From the NCBI GenBank assembly GCA_022184915.1, contig JAGTJU010000006.1:286402-350401 (forward strand): a stretch of 64,000 nucleotides of DNA, read 5' to 3'. Source of the stretch: Myxococcales bacterium (GTDB lineage: Bacteria > Myxococcota_A > Polyangia > Fen-1088). The notes under the pieces were generated by a model that worked only from the letters and a program-made list of their open reading frames with translations, made no database searches and was not told the origin of the DNA. A program made the translations under genes and the position numbers. Position 1 is the stretch's first letter, and each line of letters opens with the position of its first letter. Positions 17,105-30,976 of this stretch are shown in pieces.

Positions 17105-17770
17105 ATGCTGTTTCGCAAAACCGAGTTCGAGCGGCTCGATGAGGAGTTGGTGCGGGCGGGGCAGGCGCTTGCCGATGTCGAGCGGGCGCGTCGCCATCTG
17201 GCTCAGACGCTGGAAGAGCTGAGGGCGCTCGACGACCGTGCCCAGGCGCTCTCGGAGGCCGAGCGGGAGATCCTGCACGAACTCGAACGCCTCAGCAGCG
17301 CGGGGTGGTACGCGATTTACAACTCCGTGCTGGGAACGGCCGAGGACAAGCACGAGGTGGGAATGGCAGCCTTGCATCGCGCTCAGGACGAGCGCAAACG
17401 AATCGAGCGCAGCCGCAAGACCCTGCAGCAACGCCTGGAGGACCTGCTGAGACAGACCCAGACTCACGATGACGCCCTGTCACGGTGGGACCGAGCGGTG
17501 GCCGCCAAAGAGGCGCTCCTTCACGCGCAAGATACGCCCTCGTCCCGCCGGCTCGCCGAGGTGGCAGCTACTGAGCTCCAGGTTCGTGCGAGCCTGGAGC
17601 GCCTCGACCGTGCGATCCGCGCGCGGCAGGCCCGGGGGGCCTCCGGTCGTGAACTCAAGATGCTGCAGACCGTTTGGCGAGAGACCCTCGCCCGCAAAGC
17701 CGCCCTTCGCGAGGAGCGGAGGGCCATCGTGCTCGACGGACTCGATTTACCCTGGCGTCTCGCATCCTGA
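17105..17770 (+). CDS. Coiled-coil protein of unknown function
   Basis: A soluble protein of 221 residues that is almost entirely alpha-helical coiled coil, rich in Glu, Arg, Leu and Ala with clear heptads (for example LDEELVRAGQALADVERARR and RKTLQQRLEDLLRQTQTHDD). A short non-coil break near residues 65-80 (SAGWYAIYNSVLGT) may be a hinge. There is no signal peptide or membrane segment. It has one of the few good ribosome sites in this region, GAGGTG, 5 nt before the ATG. It follows the sigma54-linked lipoprotein by 92 nt with a palindrome in between, so it could be a separate unit. I recognise no family. Confidence 0.75.
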   Translation: MLFRKTEFERLDEELVRAGQALADVERARRHLAQTLEELRALDDRAQALSEAEREILHELERLSSAGWYAIYNSVLGTAEDKHEVGMAALHRAQDERKRIERSRKTLQQRLEDLLRQTQTHDDALSRWDRAVAAKEALLHAQDTPSSRRLAEVAATELQVRASLERLDRAIRARQARGASGRELKMLQTVWRETLARKAALREERRAIVLDGLDLPWRLAS

Positions 17771-17863
17771 CTGGGACGCTCGGCTCCCGCTTCGATAGTT
17801 CGAAACGAACAAGGCGCCGAGCACGAAGGCACCCGGCGCCCACCACTCGACCCGAAGTCCGCG

Positions 17864-18670
17864 CTAATCGGAGATCTTGGGCATTGTGGGGAAGAAGACC
17901 GTGAGGTTCAGGCCCAGGATGTAGTTGTGCGTGAGTTCGTGGTCTTTGTCGTCCACGAAGCTATCGGCGTTCACGTCCTGGCCCGCCCGGTTCGTGTTCA
18001 CGACCACATCCTTGACCTCCAGGTTCACGGCCAGGAAGTCCTTGATGAAGGCATGCATGCCCAGACCCAGACTTCCGCCCAGCTTGGTCCCCACGTCGGG
18101 GCAAGAGGCGGCAGCTGGCATGGCGCATTCGTCTTTGTCGGCCGCGAAGTTCGCGCCGCCCAGGCCCGCCAGGGCATAGACGTCGTAAGCAGCGAACCAC
18201 TTACCAAACAGAGAGAGTTTGCCGGTGATGGGGGTGATTTCCGCGTGAAGCCCGAACACCTGGCTCATCTTGTTCATCGAGCCCAGGGCGTTCTCTGCGC
18301 TGGGGGCCCGGTCGTCGGCCATCCGCGCCTTCAGGCTCTTTTCGAGATTGTCGGTGAGGCCGGTCTTGAAATCGGGCGTGAGATTGTGGCCGAGCGTCCC
18401 TGAGATGGCCAGCCAATCGTTCAGATGGAAGGCAAGCCGCAGATTCACGAACAAGGCGTTGTAGAAGTCCGCAGCGAGAGAGCTTCCCAAACCAGCGCCC
18501 ATTTCGAAGCGCTGGGCAAGGAGCTCCGCTCGTTGGCGAACGGCAGGCGCTCCCTCGAGGGGGCCCTTTCGATCGGCAAGCTCTTGAGCTGAAGCCACGT
18601 CTGGCGTCAGCAGGAGGAGGGAAGCGGGGAGGACGGACGCCAGCGTGAAGGCGAGCAGTGACTTTTTCAT
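17864..18670 (-). CDS. Outer-membrane beta-barrel protein, paralog 1
   Basis: A protein of 268 residues with a clear Sec signal peptide (residues 1-28, VASA cleavage site). The rest alternates amphipathic strands (FYNALFVNLRLAFHLNDWLAIS, YDVYALAGLGGANF, HNYILGLNLTVFFP) and ends in a strand next to the C-terminus, as in small outer-membrane barrels. It fits the myxobacterial OMP family with a conserved NLRLAFHLNDW-like segment. The gene ahead encodes a related barrel with the same order: VFAVGLQGMYFL, LNVALRDFVFNDK and HNLMLYVGVGFYLPP. The two are 19 nt apart and share an operon. The tail FFPTMPKISD is short. The transported or bound ligand is unknown. Confidence 0.8.
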   Translation of the reverse strand: MKKSLLAFTLASVLPASLLLLTPDVASAQELADRKGPLEGAPAVRQRAELLAQRFEMGAGLGSSLAADFYNALFVNLRLAFHLNDWLAISGTLGHNLTPDFKTGLTDNLEKSLKARMADDRAPSAENALGSMNKMSQVFGLHAEITPITGKLSLFGKWFAAYDVYALAGLGGANFAADKDECAMPAAASCPDVGTKLGGSLGLGMHAFIKDFLAVNLEVKDVVVNTNRAGQDVNADSFVDDKDHELTHNYILGLNLTVFFPTMPKISD

Positions 18671-18689
18671 GTGTCGAACTCCGCGGGCC

Positions 18690-19580
18690 TTAACGGGGGG
18701 TACGGTAATCGAAGGAGGGCGGCAGGTAGAAGCCGACCCCTACGTACAACATGAGGTTGTGAACGAACTGATCCTCGGCGTTGTTCTTCACCTGATTGAT
18801 CGGCTCATTGCCACGGTTGGTGGGCTCGAACTTGTCGTTGAACACAAAGTCTCGCAGCGCCACGTTCAGCGTCAGCCAGTCGAGGACGTAGAGCCGACCG
18901 CCCACGCCCACATTGGCCGTGATGGCGTTGGTCGAGAACGTTTCGTCCCCCCCCTTGCGTGGGATGATTTCGGTTTGGGTCATGCCCACGCCTCCCGAAA
19001 CGAACCCTTCCCAGTGCATCAGATGGCGGTTGAAGACAGTAAACTTCCCGTACGCGGGCAGGTACGTGAAGTTCAATGCCGCCGTCCAGATGTACTTGTT
19101 CAGCGTGGCAATGCGGTTGTACTGCAGGCCCACGAGGCCTTCGCGCTCGGTCCGCTCCTTGAGGAAATACATGCCCTGAAGGCCCACGGCGAAGACTTCG
19201 CTCAGGAAGTAGTTCAGGTCACCCCCGAACGCCCAGTGCCGAATCAGTGTGTCGTTCACGGACACGCCCGTGAGAGGCTGCAGCTCGAGCCGACCCGACT
19301 TCAAGAACGGTCGCCGCTGCACGACCACGATATCCGTGGCCGTCGCGCGGGTGGACTGTCCGTCCTCAGCCTTGGCAGGTGCCTGGGTCCGAGGCTGGCT
19401 GTCGAGCAAGGGATCGTCGCCCAGAGGGTCCGCTCCAAGGTCGGGCTCGTCATTGCGAGCGCCGCCGGTAGACTCGATGGGAGCAGGTTCTGCGCCTTGA
19501 GCTCGTGCGGGGGCGGGGTGGAAGGTGATGCCCCAAACGAAGGCCGTGAGAAAGAACAGGCCAGATGAATGTCGCCTCAT
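18690..19580 (-). CDS. Outer-membrane beta-barrel protein, paralog 2
   Basis: A protein of 296 residues: a signal peptide (MRRHSSGLFFLTAFVWG, cleavage after APARA), a disordered acidic linker (about 30-80) and a beta-barrel domain similar to the gene behind it. The shared ends LNVALRDFVFN and VHNLMLYVGVGFY match VNLEVKDVVVN and THNYILGLNLTVFF of the partner, which points to tandem duplication followed by divergence. I chose the ATG at 19580, with AGGGA 4 nt upstream, over the open frame to 19676, because the signal peptide begins there. It is the first gene of the two-gene operon and has a long leader with a hairpin. Confidence 0.8.
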   Translation of the reverse strand: MRRHSSGLFFLTAFVWGITFHPAPARAQGAEPAPIESTGGARNDEPDLGADPLGDDPLLDSQPRTQAPAKAEDGQSTRATATDIVVVQRRPFLKSGRLELQPLTGVSVNDTLIRHWAFGGDLNYFLSEVFAVGLQGMYFLKERTEREGLVGLQYNRIATLNKYIWTAALNFTYLPAYGKFTVFNRHLMHWEGFVSGGVGMTQTEIIPRKGGDETFSTNAITANVGVGGRLYVLDWLTLNVALRDFVFNDKFEPTNRGNEPINQVKNNAEDQFVHNLMLYVGVGFYLPPSFDYRTPR

Positions 19581-19612
19581 GTTTTCCCTGTGTGGGTCCT
19601 GTTTGCCTGGAG

Positions 19613-19658
19613 TTGCCAGCGATACCCAGAAGTGCTGAACGTCCACTCTGGGTGGCAA
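19613..19658 (-). repeat. Imperfect hairpin in the leader of the barrel operon
   Basis: TTGCCA and CCCAGA on one arm pair with TCTGGG and TGGCAA on the other, giving a 12-bp stem with a 6-nt bulge and a 16-nt loop. It lies between the predicted transcription start and the ATG, 33 nt before the coding sequence. Confidence 0.4.
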
Positions 19659-19704
19659 AAACGGAAGTAGTTTCAAGAGGTTAAGGCGAAACTAAAGATG
19701 TCGC

Positions 19705-19734
19705 ACTATATCACGGACACCGATCCACAAACAA
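19705..19734 (-). promoter_or_regulatory. Sigma70-type promoter of the barrel operon
   Basis: On the minus strand TTGTTT, 18 nt, TATAGT, with an AT-rich stretch upstream. Transcription would start near 19697, giving a leader of about 117 nt. Confidence 0.45.
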
Positions 19735-19896
19735 TTAAAATGGCTTCGGTGACGGGCGCGACGGCCTACAATGCCACAGGTAGGTATCGCGAGGGAAGCG
19801 TGGGGTTCATGCTCTCGTCAGAAGGTGTCGAATCGCGGCCCGCAAAGGTCAAAAATCGTGGGCCCGCGAGGCCCTTGGCTGCCTCTGCACTCTGCC

Positions 19897-21204
19897 TCAG
19901 GACGCTGCCCCGGCCTCGGGCGCTTCGCATTCATCGCGATCGTATAGAGCGTCGACGAACTCGTGTACGTCAAAGTTCCTCAAGTCTTCCACGCGTTCTC
20001 CCACCCCGATGAAGCGCACGGGGATCTTGAGTTGGTCCGCGATGCCCAAGATCACGCCCCCTTTGGCCGTGCCGTCCAGCTTCGTCAGCACGATGCCCGT
20101 GACCTTCATTGCCTGGGTGAAGATCTGGGCCTGCGAAATGGCGTTCTGCCCGCTGGTGGAATCAAGCACCAGCCACGTTTCGTGGGGCGCGCCGTCCATC
20201 GCCTTGCCCAGCACCCGTCCGACCTTTTGCAGTTCGTCCATGAGGTCGGTCTTCGTGTGAAGCCGGCCGGCGGTGTCGGCGATGACCACGTCCATGCCTT
20301 CGGCTTGGGCGCGCTTGATGCCCTCGAAGAGCACGGAGGACGGATCGGCGCCTTCCTTGCCCTTCACGACGGGGCACCTGGTTCTTTGTCCCCACACCTC
20401 GAGTTGCTCGACGGCTGCCGCCCTGAAGGTGTCTCCCGCCGCCAAAAGCACCTTTCTGCCTTCGGCCGTGAGCTTGGCCGCCAGTTTGCCAATGGTGGTG
20501 GTTTTTCCCGTGCCGTTCACCCCGATCACCAGGAGGACGAAGGGCTTGACCCGTGACGGCTCGAACGCAGGTGCATCCACGGACAGGATTTCGGCCGTTC
20601 GGGCCTTGAGGAACGCCCACACCGCGTCGTTGTCCGTCAGCTCCTTGCGGGACAGCGAGGTTCGGAGCTCGTCCATCAACCGTTGTGCGGTCTTGACGCC
20701 GATGTCTGCCGTCAGCAAGACCCGCTCGATCTCCTCGACGATGCCGGGGTCGAGCTCTTTTTTCCCGGCGAAGATCTGTCCGAGCCGGGCCACCCAGGTC
20801 GAGCGGGTCCGCGCGAGGCCTTGTTTGAGGGCCTTTTCCGACTTGGGCTGGGCCGGGGCTTCAGGGGCGGTCGGGGGACGCGGTTTATCGAGCGGCAGCT
20901 CGTTCCGGGGCATCCCGGGCGCCGGGCCAGGAAAGGGCACGCCCCTTCCGGGAGGTTCTGGCTGTGCCTCCGTAGGCGCAGCGTCCGCGGGGGCATCTGC
21001 CTCACGTGGGGCTTCCGCTTCGTCGTCCAACAGAGCCTCGAGGTTTCGCCCGCGACGGCTGACCGATTTTGGCTCGGATTCCTCGATCTGTCGGCGGCGT
21101 GCGGCCCGGGCTCGCTTGGCAACGAAGTACGCAGCCGCGCCGGATCCCAATACCCCAGTCGCAACGATTATTAAGGAAACCAGATCGGACGTCGGGGACT
21201 CCAT
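19897..21204 (-). CDS. ftsY: Signal recognition particle receptor FtsY
   Basis: A protein of 435 residues. It is the SRP receptor, a GTPase that brings ribosome-SRP complexes to the membrane. The N-terminus has a membrane segment ([21 protein letters not shown]) and an acidic/proline-rich linker (about 40-130), then the N domain and the GTPase G domain. G-domain motifs: G1 [10 protein letters not shown] (near 228), DTAGRLHTK (G3) and [10 protein letters not shown] (G4). All are intact. The start at ATG 21204 is preferred over the TTG at 21216, because a TATTTT box lies 10 nt upstream. The gene is divergent from smc, with a repeat-rich gap between them. Confidence 0.95.
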   Translation of the reverse strand: MESPTSDLVSLIIVATGVLGSGAAAYFVAKRARAARRRQIEESEPKSVSRRGRNLEALLDDEAEAPREADAPADAAPTEAQPEPPGRGVPFPGPAPGMPRNELPLDKPRPPTAPEAPAQPKSEKALKQGLARTRSTWVARLGQIFAGKKELDPGIVEEIERVLLTADIGVKTAQRLMDELRTSLSRKELTDNDAVWAFLKARTAEILSVDAPAFEPSRVKPFVLLVIGVNGTGKTTTIGKLAAKLTAEGRKVLLAAGDTFRAAAVEQLEVWGQRTRCPVVKGKEGADPSSVLFEGIKRAQAEGMDVVIADTAGRLHTKTDLMDELQKVGRVLGKAMDGAPHETWLVLDSTSGQNAISQAQIFTQAMKVTGIVLTKLDGTAKGGVILGIADQLKIPVRFIGVGERVEDLRNFDVHEFVDALYDRDECEAPEAGAAS

Positions 21205-21214
21205 GGCGGCGCCC

Positions 21215-21220
21215 AAAATA
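21215..21220 (-). promoter_or_regulatory. -10-like box of ftsY
   Basis: TATTTT on the minus strand, 10 nt before the ATG at 21204, with no Shine-Dalgarno sequence. Confidence 0.35.
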
Positions 21221-21320
21221 GCAAAGCTTGGAGCAAAGCGGCAGTCAGCACGCGAACTTCCCCAGAACGCGTGTCCGCTCTTTACAGGAAGCGCCCGGGG
21301 GTGTTACCTAAGGCCATGGC

Positions 21321-21347
21321 GTGACCGGTATGGTCATATATGGTCAC
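21321..21347. repeat. Direct and inverted repeats between ftsY and smc
   Basis: The octamer TATGGTCA occurs at 21329-21336 and 21339-21346, 10 bp (one helical turn) apart. The outer ends GTGACC (21321-21326) and GGTCAC (21342-21347) form an inverted repeat. This is the layout of a dimeric regulator site, 48 nt before the smc ATG. Confidence 0.45.
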
Positions 21348-21394
21348 GGCCTCGTTCGGCCGACACACCCTCCTCACCACCAACGCGGGCCCCG

Positions 21395-25153
<3,759 letters not shown>

Positions 25154-25213
25154 GGCGGGGGCTCTCAGCGGAGGAATTTCTCACCGGACTCGAAGGCAAA
25201 CAGCGTTCGAGAA

Positions 25214-25242
25214 TTGACCTTCCCGACGCCCGTTTCTAGACT
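25214..25242 (+). promoter_or_regulatory. Sigma70-type promoter of the ferredoxin gene
   Basis: TTGACC, 17 nt, TAGACT. This is the best full promoter in the region. Transcription would start near 25249, only about 12 nt before the ATG. Confidence 0.6.
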
Positions 25243-25260
25243 GCCGCCCACGATCTCCCC

Positions 25261-25566
25261 ATGGCCACCCATATCACCGAAGAATGCATCAACTGCGGCG
25301 CTTGCGAACCCGAGTGCCCGAACGAAGCCATTAGCGAGGGCGATGACATCTACGTCATCGACCCGAACCTCTGCACCGAGTGCGTGGGCTTCCACGACCA
25401 CGAGGCATGCCAGGCTGTCTGCCCGGTCGAATGCTGTTTGCCCGACCCGAAGCGGCCCGAAACGGAAGCCGATCTCCTCGTCCGCGCCCAAAAGCTGCAT
25501 CCCGACCAGACCTTCCCGGCACTGGACGTTTTGCCAGCATCCCTGTCACGTTTCCGCAAAGCCTGA
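25261..25566 (+). CDS. YfhL-type ferredoxin with two 4Fe-4S clusters
   Basis: A soluble electron carrier of 101 residues. Cys9, 12, 15 and 19 form the first CxxCxxCxxxCP cluster motif, and Cys38, 41, 50 and 54 the second, with the longer CxxC-x8-CxxxCP spacing of the YfhL/Fdx family. Two more Cys (58 and 59) follow. The family donates electrons at low potential to various reductases; the partner is not evident here, although the radical-SAM enzyme queE lies 6 kb away. The ATG at 25261 follows a strong promoter with a very short leader. The C-terminus (from about 75) is longer and less conserved. Confidence 0.92.
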   Translation: MATHITEECINCGACEPECPNEAISEGDDIYVIDPNLCTECVGFHDHEACQAVCPVECCLPDPKRPETEADLLVRAQKLHPDQTFPALDVLPASLSRFRKA

Positions 25567-25691
25567 CCTTGGCTCGCCGGGTGGGGCAGGTCGCCGCTTC
25601 GGCCGCGTCTGCCCCCTCCGCACCCAGCTCCGTGAAGGTCCGTCCCGTTCCCTGCGAACGAACACCTGCGGTCCGACGGGGCCAGGTACGC

Positions 25692-26633
25692 TCAACGCAA
25701 GCTGGTCTTGACGAGCGGGTCAGGCGTCACCACGACGCGTGCTTGCCGGCCGAGCTCATCGGTCGTTTCCATGAAGTGCCGTTGCCGCCAGGGCCCCAGA
25801 ATCGACCTTCGGAGCTCGTCTTCGGCCTCCTCGAACGGGGTATGACGGGCCGACCGCTCTCCCAGGTAGAGGGCAACGTGAAATCCTGCCGCGTCCTCGA
25901 TGACGGGAGTCATCTCTCCCGGGGCCGTCAGCTTCTGGACCGCCTCTCCCACGGTTTTCGAGTAGGGTTGGTCATCCGTCTGCCAGGTCACACCGAGCTT
26001 GAGGTGACGCTCGGACCACAACGGCTCCTGGGTCAGCGAGCGCCAGGCCTCGGGAGAGTGAGCGCTGCGTCGCGAAAGCTCCTCGGTCAGCTCTTGTGCC
26101 CAGACCCGGGCTCGGCTCCGCTGCTCTGGTCCCTGCCGCTCGAACGCGTAGAGATCCAGCATGGCCACGCGCACGAGGCGCGAATGCACGAAGCCGTCCT
26201 TCATGCGTCCATAGACCTCCTGCAGGACGGGCCTCGGTATATCGCTGGGGCCGATTCCGGTCTCAAATTCCCGTTGTAGGTAGAGCTGAGCCATGACTTG
26301 CTTCATGGCGAGCCGCGCCGGCTCGTCGTTGGCCAGTCCGCGGGCTTCAGCTCGGGCGGCGAGAGCTTCCAGAGTGACCAACACGTCGAGGGCTTCCCTC
26401 GGGCTCGCTCCCGTGGCTTCTGCCTGCCGTTTCACGTCCGATTGGAAAACGGCGACCCTGCCGACGCGAGCCACCACCCCGTCACCTGGGCTCCGCGGAC
26501 CGTAGCTCGTGGGCGGGGCTGAGAGCGGCTCGTCGGAGGGCGCTTTTCGGCAGGCCCCGAGGCCAACGTGGAGGGCCACGACCACCCACACGGCGAGCGG
26601 GATGCTTCGATCGTCTCCGGTGTTCGACGGCAC
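25692..26633 (-). CDS. PpiC/SurA-like peptidyl-prolyl isomerase lipoprotein
   Basis: A protein of 313 residues. A signal peptide ends at the lipobox HVGLGAC, so Cys28 is lipidated. The mature part has a SurA N-like helical region (VTLEALAARAEARGLAN) and a parvulin-like C-terminal half with GVTWQTDDQPY, SKTVGEAVQKLTAPGEMTPVIEDAAGFHVALYLGER, which resembles the parvulin sequence around G..SPVvet.fGyHii.l.er. It probably helps fold outer-membrane or secreted proteins in the periplasm. The start is a GTG with TAAATT 6 nt upstream and no Shine-Dalgarno sequence. It is divergent from cmk with 59 nt between them. Confidence 0.75.
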   Translation of the reverse strand: MPSNTGDDRSIPLAVWVVVALHVGLGACRKAPSDEPLSAPPTSYGPRSPGDGVVARVGRVAVFQSDVKRQAEATGASPREALDVLVTLEALAARAEARGLANDEPARLAMKQVMAQLYLQREFETGIGPSDIPRPVLQEVYGRMKDGFVHSRLVRVAMLDLYAFERQGPEQRSRARVWAQELTEELSRRSAHSPEAWRSLTQEPLWSERHLKLGVTWQTDDQPYSKTVGEAVQKLTAPGEMTPVIEDAAGFHVALYLGERSARHTPFEEAEDELRRSILGPWRQRHFMETTDELGRQARVVVTPDPLVKTSLR

Positions 26634-26639
26634 CCCTTG

Positions 26640-26645
26640 AATTTA
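26640..26645 (-). promoter_or_regulatory. -10-like box of the PpiC lipoprotein gene
   Basis: TAAATT on the minus strand, 6 nt before the GTG at 26633. Confidence 0.35.
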
Positions 26646-26677
26646 CACCCGGATCGCCCCCACCCCGAAAAGCGTGC

Positions 26678-26683
26678 TACGTT
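26678..26683 (+). promoter_or_regulatory. -10-like box of cmk
   Basis: GTGCTACGTTGC with the hexamer TACGTT, 9 nt before the ATG at 26693. It resembles the box before glyS (GTGCTAAATTGC). Confidence 0.35.
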
Positions 26684-26692
26684 GCCCGCCCG

Positions 26693-27388
26693 ATGAGCGA
26701 GACGCAGAGCCCCTTCGTCGTTACCATCGACGGCCCTGCAGGAGCGGGAAAGTCCACGACCGCCCGCCTCCTCGCGCATACCCTGGGTTTCGTGTTTTTG
26801 GACACGGGGGCCATCTATAGGACCGTGGCGCTCGTCGCACGCCAGCGAGGCGTCTCTTGGGACGACGCCGAATCGCTCGGGCGCCTGGCGGCCGCACTCG
26901 AGCTGAGGTTCGAGAATAACCGGGCAGCGGAAGAGTACGGCACGCGGATCATTGCCGATGGCCTGGACGTGACGAACGAGATTCGTTCGCCCGAAATCTC
27001 CCAGGGCGCCTCGCGGGTCTCCGCCCACGGCCCCGTTCGGGAGGCCCTGCTGGGCCTCCAACGCCGCGTGGCCGCCGGAGGCGCGGTGGTGGCCGAGGGG
27101 CGCGACACCGGGACGGTGGTTTTCCCTGACGCCCGCGCGAAGTTTTACCTGAACGCCGATGCACGGGTGCGGGCCGAGCGAAGGGCGGCCGAGCTGGCGT
27201 CCCGGGGCGTGCACGTGTCCGTCGACGACACGCTGGCGGACATCTTGGAGCGCGACGCACGGGACGCAGGTCGCGCGGTTGCCCCGTTGCGCCGGGCCGA
27301 CGACGCCCTCGAGATCGATACGGGGCACCAAGGCCCAGCCGAGGTGGTCGCGCGCATGGTCGGCGTGGTCAGGCTCCGCGGCGGGTAG
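26693..27388 (+). CDS. cmk: Cytidylate kinase
   Basis: A protein of 231 residues. Transfers phosphate from ATP to CMP and dCMP in pyrimidine salvage and RNA turnover. Walker A GPAGAGKSTT (residues 14-23), FLDTGAIYRTVAL (NMP-binding), GRDTGTVVFPDARAKFYLNA (with the conserved GRDIGTVVFP-like motif) and the LID Arg-rich segment RAERRAAEL are all present. RDARDAGRAVAPLRRADDALEIDT is the standard C-terminal motif. rpsA follows 246 nt downstream, which matches the common cmk-rpsA order in proteobacteria, although rpsA has its own promoter. Confidence 0.95.
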   Translation: MSETQSPFVVTIDGPAGAGKSTTARLLAHTLGFVFLDTGAIYRTVALVARQRGVSWDDAESLGRLAAALELRFENNRAAEEYGTRIIADGLDVTNEIRSPEISQGASRVSAHGPVREALLGLQRRVAAGGAVVAEGRDTGTVVFPDARAKFYLNADARVRAERRAAELASRGVHVSVDDTLADILERDARDAGRAVAPLRRADDALEIDTGHQGPAEVVARMVGVVRLRGG

Positions 27389-27465
27389 CCCGCGTCATGG
27401 TTCGAGAGGCCATGCGCCTCGGCAGCTCGGCCTGATGCAGCGTCCTGGTACGCTGCGGCTTCCAA

Positions 27466-27494
27466 TTGACATATCCCTGGCGGGACGGTAGTTT
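27466..27494 (+). promoter_or_regulatory. Sigma70-type promoter of rpsA
   Basis: TTGACA, 17 nt, TAGTTT: a perfect -35 and a fair -10. Transcription would start near 27501, leaving a leader of about 134 nt before the rpsA ATG, in which S1 may regulate its own translation as in E. coli. Confidence 0.6.
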
Positions 27495-27634
27495 TCGCGC
27501 CCCCCTCGGATCTGGCGAATGGTCGGTGGATTCGGTTCGAGCACTCGAGACGCGGAGTGACCCTTCGGGGGATGGGCAAAGCCGCACGGCCGTCCGGCAC
27601 AACGCAGGCCGACGCCGCACTTTCAAGGATCTAT

Positions 27635-29365
<1,731 letters not shown>

Positions 29366-29388
29366 AGAGAACAGAGTAGAAGGGCACA

Positions 29389-29440
29389 GCTGAGCCGGGT
29401 GGGTGCCGGAGACAACCTGGAACCCTCTGCCTGGCTCGGC
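29389..29440 (+). terminator. Possible long-stem terminator after rpsA
   Basis: GCTGAGCC (29389-29396) pairs with GGCTCGGC (29433-29440) with one wobble, closing a 36-nt loop region. There is no U-tract after it, so termination is uncertain. Confidence 0.3.
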
Positions 29441-29448
29441 TCTACCGA

Positions 29449-30960
29449 ATGACTCGAGAGCGTACGCCCGGAGACGAAAACGCACCGACGGCTGAAAAGC
29501 CTTCGGATGCGGGGTCGTCGCCCGGGCGTTCGCCTTTCGAAGAGCAAGGGACGTCCCCGAAAGACGGATCCTTCCGGGGGACCTGGCGAGAATCAGCTCG
29601 CTCTCTGCGGGTGATGGCGTGGTTCAAGCGGTTCGCGAAGCTTTGGGGCTTCGCCCTCTTTTGCCTCTTCGTGGTCTATTTCTTCAGGCACATCGCGCTG
29701 CCTTTCGTATTTGCGATCCTGGTGGCCTACCTTTTGGCCCCCGTGGTCGATCGCATGTGCCGGGTCACCCTTGGGGGGCGACAGGTGTCTCGCGGGGGGG
29801 CGGTGGCTTTGCTTTACGCTGTGATGCTCATGATCCTGGGCGCCGGTGTTTCGTTCGTCATCCCGCGGCTTTCAGGGGATTTCGCCCGCCTTTTTCGCGA
29901 GGCTCCAGCGCTCTTCGAACGGGTCAATCAGGAGTACCTTCCCCGCGTCGGCGCCTGGGTGGATCGCAACCTCGGGGCGGGCGACGAGGAGCCCGCGACC
30001 ATCTCCGGGCGGCCGCCGGAACCCGGGACTCCTCCCGACGATACGTTTGTGGAGCCAATGGCCGATGGTCGGTATCGGCTGCGTCTGGGGGAGCTGAGCA
30101 GCCGATTGAGTTTTCAGATCCGAAAGGGAGAAGAGGAGGGGACCTACTTGGTAGCTCCCTATCGCCCCCACGAGGTGGACCGGGTGACGGGCGGGCGTTG
30201 GGAGCGCTCCATCAAGCGCTGGCTCGAGGAGAAAGTCAGGGGGACTGAGGACGAGACCCGCCGTGCGCTCGAGTACGGGAAAAAATTCGTTACCGCCACG
30301 GTCAATGGCCTGTGGAAGCTGACACTGGTGTTGATGCTGGCCGCCTTCATCCTGATCGACTTGGAGAGGGTGCGGGGGTTCATTCGTTCGTTGGTGCCCG
30401 AAAGCTATCGCTCCGACTATGATCGCATCGCCCGCGGTGTCGACCGGGGGCTGTCGGGCGTGATCAGGGGCCAGCTCACGATCTGCGTGATCAACGGTGG
30501 GCTCACCTACGTGGGTTTGCTGATCTTCAAGGTCAAGTACCCGTTGCTGCTTGCGGGCATCGCGACGGTCATGAGTCTGATTCCGATCTTTGGCTCGTTC
30601 TTGTCGAGCATTCCGATCGTCGCCATTGCCATCATGTCGCGCGGCGAGTTCGACGTGATGCTGGGCGTTTACGTCGCGGGCTGGATCGTGTTCATTCACC
30701 TCATCGAAGCAAACTTTCTCAATCCAAAGATTTTGGGCACCTCGGCGCGCATTCATCCCGTGTTGGTGGTCTTCGCCTTGGTCGCGGGAGAACACACCTA
30801 TGGACTCGTGGGTGCGCTCTTCGCCGTACCCGTTCTCTCGATCGTGCAGACGGTATTCATCTACCTGCGTCGTCAGCAAGGCCACGAAGATGAGCCTGAC
30901 GGAGACGACGGACCGTTCCCGGGACAGCCTGCCCCCTCCGGACGCCTGGGCGCCGCCTGA
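29449..30960 (+). CDS. AI-2E-family (PerM/YdiK-type) membrane transporter
   Basis: A membrane protein of 503 residues. After a disordered, charged N-terminus (about 1-55), helices appear at about 62-82, 86-102, 119-141, 280-303, 340-365, 372-392 and 400-470, the layout of the UPF0118/AI-2E exporter family. Family segments include RGQLTICVINGGLTYVGLLI, LLAGIATVMSLIPIFGSFLSSIP, FIHLIEANFLNPKILGTSARIHPVLV and YGLVGALFAVPVLSIVQTVF. Members export autoinducer-2 or small ions; the real substrate cannot be told. A long soluble insert (about 165-275) sits between helices 3 and 4. The ATG at 29449 lacks a clear ribosome site; the ATG at 29614 is an alternative. Confidence 0.85.
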   Translation: MTRERTPGDENAPTAEKPSDAGSSPGRSPFEEQGTSPKDGSFRGTWRESARSLRVMAWFKRFAKLWGFALFCLFVVYFFRHIALPFVFAILVAYLLAPVVDRMCRVTLGGRQVSRGGAVALLYAVMLMILGAGVSFVIPRLSGDFARLFREAPALFERVNQEYLPRVGAWVDRNLGAGDEEPATISGRPPEPGTPPDDTFVEPMADGRYRLRLGELSSRLSFQIRKGEEEGTYLVAPYRPHEVDRVTGGRWERSIKRWLEEKVRGTEDETRRALEYGKKFVTATVNGLWKLTLVLMLAAFILIDLERVRGFIRSLVPESYRSDYDRIARGVDRGLSGVIRGQLTICVINGGLTYVGLLIFKVKYPLLLAGIATVMSLIPIFGSFLSSIPIVAIAIMSRGEFDVMLGVYVAGWIVFIHLIEANFLNPKILGTSARIHPVLVVFALVAGEHTYGLVGALFAVPVLSIVQTVFIYLRRQQGHEDEPDGDDGPFPGQPAPSGRLGAA

Positions 30961-30976
30961 CGCAGAGGTCGTCGGC

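Larger units (their letters stand above)
19581..19896. other. Gene-free stretch between the barrel operon and ftsY
   Basis: A relatively AT-rich gap of 316 bases. It holds the minus-strand promoter and leader hairpin listed separately, at 19613-19734. From about 19740 to 19896 I see no gene, no long repeat and no terminator with a clear U-tract. It lies downstream of ftsY and upstream of the barrel operon, both transcribed to the left. Confidence 0.6.

Noticed and set aside
20273..21394. Upstream extension of smc by 374 codons
   Set aside because: It is the antisense of ftsY. The SMC family start is at 21395.
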